Positions 11,262 through 18,731 of a stretch of 33,349 nucleotides of DNA are shown in pieces. The notes below the pieces were generated by a model that ran no database searches, was not told the origin of the DNA, and worked only from the letters and a program-made list of their open reading frames with translations. Both the position numbers and the translations under genes were made by a program. Each line of letters starts with the position of its first letter. Positions within the stretch are counted from its first letter, which is position 1. The DNA comes from Ignavibacteriota bacterium (lineage in GTDB: Bacteria > Bacteroidota > Ignavibacteria > UBA10030 > UBA6906), in assembly GCA_003152875.1 (NCBI GenBank), contig PMBF01000116.1, positions 1 through 33,349 on the forward strand. The letters run 5' to 3'.

Positions 11262-12203
11262 CTACATTTTGATCCGTTTGATGGAGGCGCTTTCGAGCGA
11301 GCCTTTGCCAAGGCCCATGGAAGCTGCCAGACCGATGTACTTGATCTCCGACGGATCCAGTCCGAAGAGCTTCGTCGCAGCCAGGTCGGCGGCAACGGGG
11401 TCGGGACTCACCAGCTGAGCCTTCATCTGAGACACGTCGCCGCGCGAAACTCCCCGTGGACCATTCTGTTTGAGCACGTTGTAGGCATCCACAATAGTAA
11501 GATCGGGCCTGCGGTAGGAGGCCATATCGGCGATGCACTGGTGCAGGTCGTTCTGGTGCCAGTACGGCCTGTCCCATACAATGCCCATGAGGTTCTTCAT
11601 CCCGATGGTCAGCCGGGCGGAGTCGTGATCCTTAAGGATCGGGACATTCAGGAAGACATCCGCCTGGAGCAGCTGTTCGTGCACCCTGGCCTTCGTCAGG
11701 CGAACTCCCCTTGGCACGTCAACCTCCTGGTAGTTGCTTTCACTGTTCCCCGTGACGATCCTTCCGCCGGCGTCACTGACGGCCTGTTCGATTCCGCTGT
11801 TCTTGTAGCACCGGCTCCAGTTGTCGCATGTATGGTCAAAGACGAAGACCTCTTTGGCCCCGGCATGATAACAATGCTCGATGATGCGGCGGACCAGCCT
11901 GGGATTCGTGTTCCCTGCCCGCTCCGGGTCAACGTCCCACCCTATATTCGGCTTGACAAGAACACGCTGACCCTTCTTGACGAACGCCCCCATTCCGCCA
12001 AGCGCCTCGATGGCCTTGTCGAACATCGCATCGGGTTCCCCGCCCCGGACCGCAATAAGATCAAACGGTCCGGATTCTGCCTTCGATGCCTGGTTCTGGG
12101 GACCCCCCTTGGCCTGGGCGGCCAGCAGCCGGCTTGAGCCTCCCAGCACTGCGACTGCAACGCCGCCACCGATGCTCCGCGCTAGAAATTGCCTGCGATC
12201 CAT
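11262..12203 (-). CDS. Tat-exported DUF362 domain protein
   Basis: Twin-arginine start 'MDRRQFLARSIGGGVAVAVLGGSSRLLAAQ'. 'GQRVLVKPNIGWD', 'VPILKDHDSARLTIGMKNLMGIVWDRPYWH' and 'DLTIVDAYNVLKQNGP' are DUF362-type motifs. Confidence 0.87.
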   Translation of the reverse strand: MDRRQFLARSIGGGVAVAVLGGSSRLLAAQAKGGPQNQASKAESGPFDLIAVRGGEPDAMFDKAIEALGGMGAFVKKGQRVLVKPNIGWDVDPERAGNTNPRLVRRIIEHCYHAGAKEVFVFDHTCDNWSRCYKNSGIEQAVSDAGGRIVTGNSESNYQEVDVPRGVRLTKARVHEQLLQADVFLNVPILKDHDSARLTIGMKNLMGIVWDRPYWHQNDLHQCIADMASYRRPDLTIVDAYNVLKQNGPRGVSRGDVSQMKAQLVSPDPVAADLAATKLFGLDPSEIKYIGLAASMGLGKGSLESASIKRIKM

Positions 12204-12535
12204 GAATTCCTCACTCCTATGAGATTTGTCTGGCGGCACCCCGTTCGCCGATCAGCGACAGAAAAAAACGCCCCCAACGTCCGCCCCGCTGACGGGAAGA
12301 ACCTTGAAGGCGCATGAGAAAGACCGGAGATTGCTTGACCCAACTTGGAAAATACGAGAAATTATGAGAAAAGGCAACGGACACGCTGCGATAGAATCCT
12401 CTTTGGCTGCAGGGACCCCAGGAGCCGGAGCAGAACGACTTTGCAGAGGCCGGGAGAGCTCATTTCGGGCGAAATGTCGCACGGATCTGGATCGCGGCGG
12501 AACCCGGGAAGAAGCGGCCGTCACCTCGCGTCAGC

Positions 12536-14035
12536 TCATTGAACCAGGTAATAGATTCCCTCGTCTCCAACCTGGGAGTCAAAGATTTCTTCGTTATGGG
12601 AGATCACCAGAATGGAATTCCCGCGCTGCTGCCTCTCCCGGAGGAGGTCGAGTACGCGAATGCTGCTCTCGAAATCCAGGCCATTGAGAGGCTCATCCAG
12701 AATGATCAGACCCGTCTCCAGGGAGAGGCCGCGGAGAAGGTTGAGACGCTGCTTCTGACCGCCGCTCAGATTGGAGACTTCGCGTTCCAGGATCTCGTCC
12801 GCCATATCGGGCTCGAACAACTCGTGAAGCGTCCGGCGGACCCAATCCCGGGTCGGCATCGACTCTGTGGGAAGTCCTTTGAACGTGTCGAAAACGGTAG
12901 AGCGGGGATTCAGCGCCTCGTCGGCGTGCTGAAACACCATGGTCATGCTTTTCCCCCATACACGCTTCCGCCAGAACTCTTCACGGGTCCCCACTCCGAC
13001 GGTATCCCCGCCCAGTGTCATGCTGAAGCGCTCACCGCGGAGGAGACCGATCATCATCTTGGCAAGCGTGGTCTTCCCGGTCCCGCTCGGGGCCTTCAGG
13101 TAGGTCATGGCCCCTTGATTGAGCACAAGCGGCGCGGGGACGGATCCCTCCCGGTCGCGGGCTATCGTCAAGGTCCGGTGGAAAACGCCGACGTCGCTCT
13201 CTATCCGGGCGATCTGCCTCCCCCCGGGGGACCGCGGTGGGGGGTGTTGGACTGAAAGCCATCCGAGGTATGTCTCCGGTTCGAATTTCCGGAGCACCAA
13301 AGCACTCTTCTCGAGCGCCAGTTCACGGAACACGACAGCTTCCGCAAGATCCTTGTGCTCTTTCCTGATCATGCTGATGAGGGAATAGTCATGGCTGACG
13401 ACTACCCCGGTAAAGGCCATACGCCGGTAGCGGTCGAACAGCATGCTGAGCACGATATCCCGGAACCTGTTGTCCAGACTTCCCGTCGGTTCGTCGAACA
13501 GGAACAACGAGGGAAGTTCAGCCTCTCCCCTCGCAAGAAAGAGGTCGATCTTTTTGAAGGCCATCGCCAGCAGCATCCGTTGTTTCTCTCCGCCGCTCGG
13601 CCGATAAGGCTTCGGGTAGACCCCGAGCAGGCTGGATGGCCGGGCCGTCGGGGTTCCGCTCCAGAGCTCTCCCAGGATCGCGTCCTCGCTGACGGAGTCT
13701 TTGAGCGATCCCTCCCGGAGCTGCTCGCCAAGCGTCAGGAGGGGATATAAATGAGTGGAGGGCTCCTGGAAAACGAAGAAGCCGTTTTCCTGGACGGAAC
13801 GAACCCACGGGGTCGAGGTGTAGGACGCTGCATCCTGGCCGTTGATGGTCGCCTGGAATTCATCTCCATCAAGCAGGCCGTACACCGCGCGGTTGATCAG
13901 CGACTTGCCGATGCCCGATTCCCCGAACAGTATCATCAGGCGCCGCTCGGGAAGGCTGTAGTCCGGGATGTCCACAAGGGTGCGGTTGCCGGCCCGGATA
14001 CGGATGGAAAACGAAAGCTCGCGGGGGGAGTTCAC
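12536..14035 (-). CDS. Fused two-domain ABC ATPase (Opp/DppD-F-like)
   Basis: Domain 1: GESGIGKS, Q-loop 'VFQEPSTHLYP', signature SGGEKQR, 'LFLFDEPTGSLD', 'VVSHD'. Domain 2: APSGTGKT, 'VFQHADEALNPRS', LSGGQKQR, 'LIILDEPLNGLD', 'VISHN'. GTG start at 14035 (VNSPREL...) overlaps the upstream permease stop as GTGA; the N-terminus of the provided ORF before it is spurious. Confidence 0.88.
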   Translation of the reverse strand: MNSPRELSFSIRIRAGNRTLVDIPDYSLPERRLMILFGESGIGKSLINRAVYGLLDGDEFQATINGQDAASYTSTPWVRSVQENGFFVFQEPSTHLYPLLTLGEQLREGSLKDSVSEDAILGELWSGTPTARPSSLLGVYPKPYRPSGGEKQRMLLAMAFKKIDLFLARGEAELPSLFLFDEPTGSLDNRFRDIVLSMLFDRYRRMAFTGVVVSHDYSLISMIRKEHKDLAEAVVFRELALEKSALVLRKFEPETYLGWLSVQHPPPRSPGGRQIARIESDVGVFHRTLTIARDREGSVPAPLVLNQGAMTYLKAPSGTGKTTLAKMMIGLLRGERFSMTLGGDTVGVGTREEFWRKRVWGKSMTMVFQHADEALNPRSTVFDTFKGLPTESMPTRDWVRRTLHELFEPDMADEILEREVSNLSGGQKQRLNLLRGLSLETGLIILDEPLNGLDFESSIRVLDLLRERQQRGNSILVISHNEEIFDSQVGDEGIYYLVQ

Positions 14036-14889
14036 AGACGCCGCCTCCTCACAAAGCCGGCGGTGATCGTGTGGATGCACAGGAGGGTGAAAATCAACGC
14101 AAAGGCAACGCTCAGACCCTGGAGATGGCGGAAGAACAGCTGGGGCGTGTAGGCGGGATCCGTCAGGATGGTCCCCACCGCCAGGATGTCCTGTTTGCTG
14201 TCCATGGTCGCCAGAAGTCCTCCGAGGGTTGCCGGGAAATTGCTTGCGCTGACCTCGGTGGAGAGCCCGACCGACAGGATGAAGTCGATGCTGCACTGCA
14301 GGAAGACTGCCATGCCGAAGACCGCAATCATGGCGTGAAGGAGGTGTGCCCGGCTGTTCTTCCAGAGGATTTCCACATTCACAATCCTGGCTTCACTCAC
14401 GCCGCAGCAGAGCATGGCGGGATAGAAATCGAGCGCGGCGAATTGCGCGATACGCCCCCGCACAAGGTCTGCGATGTCAAGGAACACGAACACCGCCACG
14501 ATCGCCGACATCCAGAAAAGGAGGGCTGCCGACCCAACCAACACCTCCCGCTCGATGAGGAGCGTCAGCACAATGTAGCCCGCCAGGATGCCCACGATCT
14601 GCGGGACCGAGCGCACAATGTTCAGGAGAAACGTCATGGTGAGATACACACCCTTCCGGCCCCGGCGCTCCAGCAGGTAGAGGCCGGCTCCGCAGGCCCA
14701 GCCGAGCAGCAGGGCAAGCACGACCACGGTCAGTCCGGCCGCCAGGGTATTGAACAACGCGTTCAGCAACCTCTTCAGGGCAGGGTTGTTCAGGAATGCC
14801 AGATCCCAGAGCAGGAGCACCCCCATGCCGGCAAGCCAGACGAGGAGCCAGACGAGATCGGGCCTTGCGGCGAGCTTCTCACCCTTCAT
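14032..14889 (-). CDS. ABC transporter permease (OppC-like, divergent)
   Basis: 285 aa with multiple predicted TM segments. EAA-loop-like 'ALDFYPAMLCCGVSEARIVNVEILWKNSRAHLLHAMIAVFGMAVFLQCSIDFIL'. Located between a second permease and the ATPase with overlapping ORFs. Confidence 0.8.
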   Translation of the reverse strand: MKGEKLAARPDLVWLLVWLAGMGVLLLWDLAFLNNPALKRLLNALFNTLAAGLTVVVLALLLGWACGAGLYLLERRGRKGVYLTMTFLLNIVRSVPQIVGILAGYIVLTLLIEREVLVGSAALLFWMSAIVAVFVFLDIADLVRGRIAQFAALDFYPAMLCCGVSEARIVNVEILWKNSRAHLLHAMIAVFGMAVFLQCSIDFILSVGLSTEVSASNFPATLGGLLATMDSKQDILAVGTILTDPAYTPQLFFRHLQGLSVAFALIFTLLCIHTITAGFVRRRRL

Positions 14890-15976
14890 TGGCGAATCTC
14901 CGGGTCACGAGATGCACCCGCCAATCGACCGCAAGCTCGGTCAGCTTGACAAGCAGGAACATCCCGAACAGGATCGTGACGACGACGTCATACCGGCGGT
15001 AGAGGATGTTCTGGAGCAGCTCGTAGCCGAGATGTCCCTGGATGTTCAGGGCCATTTCGATGATGATCAGGCCAGTGATGAGGAACGACGCATGCTCCTT
15101 GAGGGCGGGAACGAGCTGGAAACGTGCCTGGAGATAGATCTGCTGGAAGATATGGCCTGTAGCGAACTCGCGGGGCCGCCAGAGGAGTCTGAGGGGAAGT
15201 CCGTGCGGCGAGTTCCAACCCCACCCGGCCCTGAGGTTCTTCACCCGTGCGGTATCGACGTACCCTTTCCGGCTCTCCGCTGTAAGGAGATTGAAGAACC
15301 GTGTCGCGTAGTTGATCAGGACTCCGTTGGTAAAAACCGCGAGGAGGATCATGAAGAGAATGGACCCTGTGTCGATCCGTCCCTTGAGCGCATATGCAAC
15401 GACATAGGCTGGTGAAAACAGGATGAACCCGGCAACGGCGGAGCCTGCCGCTCTCAGAAGGAGTCTCAACAGCATGCGGCCGTCCGCACCGCGGCGCTCG
15501 AGAACGAGCCGGAGCAGGCGGGTGGGTGCTGAACCGCCTCCCTGCTTCGCGCTGACGAACGTCAGGACCGCAAGGCTTCGTGCGGCAACGGAAGTGAGGA
15601 GGAGGGTCACGAGATAGACTGCGACAAATTGGAGATACATCCCCCCAAGCCGGGCAAGATCCGCGCCTGTCATCGTCCGCTCAACGCCCGATTTGTACTC
15701 CCGGTTCGTGAACCGCTCCGCCCGGTAGGAATCGATAGCGCCGAGAAGCGAATCGGAAGGCTGACCCGGGAAAAAGGTTTCCGCCGTTTCCCGGAACAGC
15801 TCGCGGTGATAGGGATTGGAGAGATCGACCGAATCGAGGGAGAGGAACGGAGCGAGGGCTTCGTCGCGTTGTGCCCGTGAGTCAGACTGCATTGACGAAT
15901 ACCACCAGAGCGCTGCAAGAAAGAGGAGACCCACACAGAAGACGCTCAGGCCGTGTTCAATGACCTTGCTTCTCAT
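14879..15976 (-). CDS. ABC transporter permease (OppB-like)
   Basis: 'ESRKGYVDTARVKNLRAGW' resembles the OppB EAA loop. 'ITGLIIIEMALNIQGHLGYELLQNILYRRYDVVVTILFGMFLLVKLTELAVDW' resembles the OppB C-terminus. Start MRSKVIEH at 15976 overlaps the upstream stop (ATGA). Confidence 0.82.
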   Translation of the reverse strand: MRSKVIEHGLSVFCVGLLFLAALWWYSSMQSDSRAQRDEALAPFLSLDSVDLSNPYHRELFRETAETFFPGQPSDSLLGAIDSYRAERFTNREYKSGVERTMTGADLARLGGMYLQFVAVYLVTLLLTSVAARSLAVLTFVSAKQGGGSAPTRLLRLVLERRGADGRMLLRLLLRAAGSAVAGFILFSPAYVVAYALKGRIDTGSILFMILLAVFTNGVLINYATRFFNLLTAESRKGYVDTARVKNLRAGWGWNSPHGLPLRLLWRPREFATGHIFQQIYLQARFQLVPALKEHASFLITGLIIIEMALNIQGHLGYELLQNILYRRYDVVVTILFGMFLLVKLTELAVDWRVHLVTRRFANEG

Positions 15977-16821
15977 GGGAGGCGGACCGTGATGAGGCCC
16001 GGGACCGTCTCGACGCGGCATCCAGTTCCGATGAGGGAATTCTCGATGTCTTTAGCCAGAAAGCCCGCGCTGCCGTCGAAGGTCGAATGCGGGCTGGCGC
16101 CCGAGAATTCGCAGACCAGCGCGCCCCGTTCAGGTGTGAGCCTCCAGAGCGGCGGGGAGAGGTTTCGGCCTGCCCGCCGGTCGAACAAACCAAAGAGCCG
16201 GCGGAGGACGGTATTCGTCTCGTCAATCTTCAGGCGGACCATACTTTCGACGGTTGACCGATCGCCCCGCACCTGACTTCCCGGCACGTGATACGAACGG
16301 AGCCCTGCCTCCGAGGCCCGATGGATCCATCCGAGGCTTCCCTTCGGGGAGAGCAGCCTGACATAGATCGAGCCCCCCGACCTGAAGAGCCTCTGCAGCA
16401 GTGAACCTCTGCCGGCGCGATGTACGCCTCCCGACTCGGGTTCCACGGTGACGCCCGCGGCGGCCTGGACCGTGTCGCCGAGCAGTTCGGCCCCCTCGAT
16501 CGAACGGATCCGTCCTGCCTCACCAGCTCCAGCGAGTCCGCCCGACGTGTCCCTGACGAAGAAGAAGGTCTCTCCCTCCGCACGCACGACCATGCTGGAC
16601 GTGTAGCCGTCGGGCAGCATCTCCTGCGGCCTGACGACGATGACCGGTGCAAACGGCGCGAGTCTCTTCAACTCTTCCGTCGTCGCGGCCTGCTGGTACT
16701 GGTTGAAGACCATCAGCTTCTCAGGCCGCTCGATGAGGAGCACCCGCACTCCAGCCGTGGCGCCGCAGGCCAGGACAGAGCCCAGGAAGGCGAGCAATGC
16801 GGTACGCCGTCGGTGTGTCAT
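15973..16821 (-). CDS. Membrane-anchored protein of unknown function within the ABC operon
   Basis: 282 aa with N-terminal hydrophobic segment 'TALLAFLGSVLACGATAGVRVLLI'. No family recognised. It begins 12 bp after the upstream gene ends and has a 4-bp overlap with the downstream gene. Confidence 0.7.
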   Translation of the reverse strand: MTHRRRTALLAFLGSVLACGATAGVRVLLIERPEKLMVFNQYQQAATTEELKRLAPFAPVIVVRPQEMLPDGYTSSMVVRAEGETFFFVRDTSGGLAGAGEAGRIRSIEGAELLGDTVQAAAGVTVEPESGGVHRAGRGSLLQRLFRSGGSIYVRLLSPKGSLGWIHRASEAGLRSYHVPGSQVRGDRSTVESMVRLKIDETNTVLRRLFGLFDRRAGRNLSPPLWRLTPERGALVCEFSGASPHSTFDGSAGFLAKDIENSLIGTGCRVETVPGLITVRLP

Positions 16822-16833
16822 CGGCCCGCCGGC

Positions 16834-18699
16834 TTACTTTTTCCGTTCCTGCCACTTCTTGACGGTGGAGAGCTGCGAGGCTACTCCGTACAGGTCGATG
16901 CTGCTCGCATCGAACTGCGTGCTGAAATACGCAAGCGAAGGCATGGAGAAGAGCCACGCGCCGAGGCACAAATCGTGCTCCAGCGCGTCGATACGACGCG
17001 CATATTCCTGTTTGTCGCCGATCTGGTGGGTCGACATGAAGCCGTAGAGATACTGAAGGAACGTGGCGATGTTCGCGGCGTCCGCTCTGTCGGTCGTCGG
17101 ATCCAGGCGGAAGAAGTTGCGATCCGCCCGGAACGACGAAGGATCCGCCGTCAGGCCTCCACGGCCGTCCGGAACCGTCTGGAGGCTGATGCGATACGTT
17201 TCCAAGTCGGGTTCCCGCAGGAAGACTGTATAGAGGTCAAACAGGAAATTGCTCCGGTATCCGGTGACCGCGATCAACAGGGCGTCATAATTGCCTTTCC
17301 TGACCTCGTCGTTCGTGACCGCGGTAACTCGCACTTTCCCCCGGGTGACCGTCGGATCGTTCAGGATCTCGATGAGGTCGGAAAACTCTTCCCGGAACCC
17401 GGAGTTCAGGCAGGCCTGAATGCGGACGGTGTCCGGGAGGAGACCGGGGTTCGCCGGCTGGTCATCGACGGCCGGAGTGACGACGCTGTCTTCGACGTAG
17501 TACGAGGTGGAGGGAAAAACGCTCCGGTTCAGGTAATCGGCGTAATTGTCGTGATTTCCCTTGTAGTCGAGGATATGCCGCGCTTGTTCGGTGCCGACCT
17601 TGTAGAACCTGTCGAGGATCAGCTTGTTGTTGATGAGCCTCCTGAGTTCCCGCCTCTGGTCTCTGTTCAATCTGGCTGTGTTGAAACAGAGGGCAAAGAA
17701 TGTGTTGCTGATGTTGGATTTCACGAAATACTTCGCGGTATCGCCAAGGATCGGGGAGAGAGAGCCGAACGGCGTGTCCAGCATCAGGTTGATCTTGGTG
17801 TTCCGCAGCTCCGTCGTATATGTGCTGTTGTCGATGAACGGCGCGAGGAGGATGTTGGGAATGACCCCTCCTCCTTCCGGCGAGCGGTAGTAGTTCGAAA
17901 CCCCCTCCTTCGGCGGAAGGGCCAGATAGGAGGCGGAACCGACGCGGTATGTCAGCGCGTTCATGTCGGACCCGTCCGGAAGAATCTTGAACGAGAGCAC
18001 CTCCTTGATATCCGACTCCTTCCAGATGCGGTCTCCCCTGAACTGAAACCGGATCAGGCCGTCCATGTCAGGCCCCTGGAATCCCCAGGTAATCAGGGCC
18101 TGGGAAACCAGAATGTAGTCGGGGGAGAGGCTGCCAAGCTGCTGAATCCGTTTCAGCGTGAAGTTCAGGTCGGCTGGACCGAAAAGGTGGTCGGTCCCCT
18201 TGGTGATCGTGAACTTGTCGTCGGCCGCAGCCACCTGCCAGCTGTCGTGCCAGCGCTTGCCGGTTCTGAGCCTGACGGTCACGACATTATTCTGGTCGAT
18301 CCCCCGGAAATCGCCAAGCCCGTCCTCGTAGACGACCCCGCTCGGGCTGGCGACAAGGTTGAAGAGCCCGTCGAACTGCACCTCATCCAGCTTGTCGGCC
18401 AGGGAGTTGGTGCTCGGCAGATGGGGATCAATAGCGGGCTTCTGGTGCGAGATGTACGGGATAACGATTTCGCCGGAAAGATCGGGTCTTGTCAGAAAAT
18501 AGACCAGGACGCCTACGCCGGCCACAAGGACTGCGATGGCGGTGATGAGCGGCCAACGCTTCCGATTGGGATGGACGGGCCGGTGGAAAGGAGTTTCCTC
18601 ACCGATCGTGTCGGGCGGGAGCGGGCGGGTCTGCTGTACCGGGCGGGGCGGCTGCTTCGGTTGTTCGGCCGGCTGTTGCTCATTGGTGTTGTCGTCCAT
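16834..18699 (-). CDS. Signal-anchored ABC solute-binding-like protein (SBP_bac_5-like)
   Basis: ATG at 18699 with upstream GGAG. N-terminal 'MDDNTNEQQPAEQPKQPPRPVQQTRPLPP...' tail, single TM 'WPLITAIAVLVAGVGVLVYFL', then 'DKLDEVQFDGLFNLV', 'VTVRLRTGKRWHDS', 'FGPADLNFTLKRIQ', resembling peptide-binding proteins. The provided ORF extends upstream into spurious sequence. Confidence 0.75.
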   Translation of the reverse strand: MDDNTNEQQPAEQPKQPPRPVQQTRPLPPDTIGEETPFHRPVHPNRKRWPLITAIAVLVAGVGVLVYFLTRPDLSGEIVIPYISHQKPAIDPHLPSTNSLADKLDEVQFDGLFNLVASPSGVVYEDGLGDFRGIDQNNVVTVRLRTGKRWHDSWQVAAADDKFTITKGTDHLFGPADLNFTLKRIQQLGSLSPDYILVSQALITWGFQGPDMDGLIRFQFRGDRIWKESDIKEVLSFKILPDGSDMNALTYRVGSASYLALPPKEGVSNYYRSPEGGGVIPNILLAPFIDNSTYTTELRNTKINLMLDTPFGSLSPILGDTAKYFVKSNISNTFFALCFNTARLNRDQRRELRRLINNKLILDRFYKVGTEQARHILDYKGNHDNYADYLNRSVFPSTSYYVEDSVVTPAVDDQPANPGLLPDTVRIQACLNSGFREEFSDLIEILNDPTVTRGKVRVTAVTNDEVRKGNYDALLIAVTGYRSNFLFDLYTVFLREPDLETYRISLQTVPDGRGGLTADPSSFRADRNFFRLDPTTDRADAANIATFLQYLYGFMSTHQIGDKQEYARRIDALEHDLCLGAWLFSMPSLAYFSTQFDASSIDLYGVASQLSTVKKWQERKK

Positions 18700-18731
18700 A
18701 GTAACTCCTGTCTCCATTGACCAGTGATCAA

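Noticed and set aside
16420-18720. 766-aa plus-strand ORF
   Set aside because: Lies antisense to the anchored binding protein and neighbours; composition is Arg/Val/Asp-rich shadow coding from a high-GC gene, with no family motifs.
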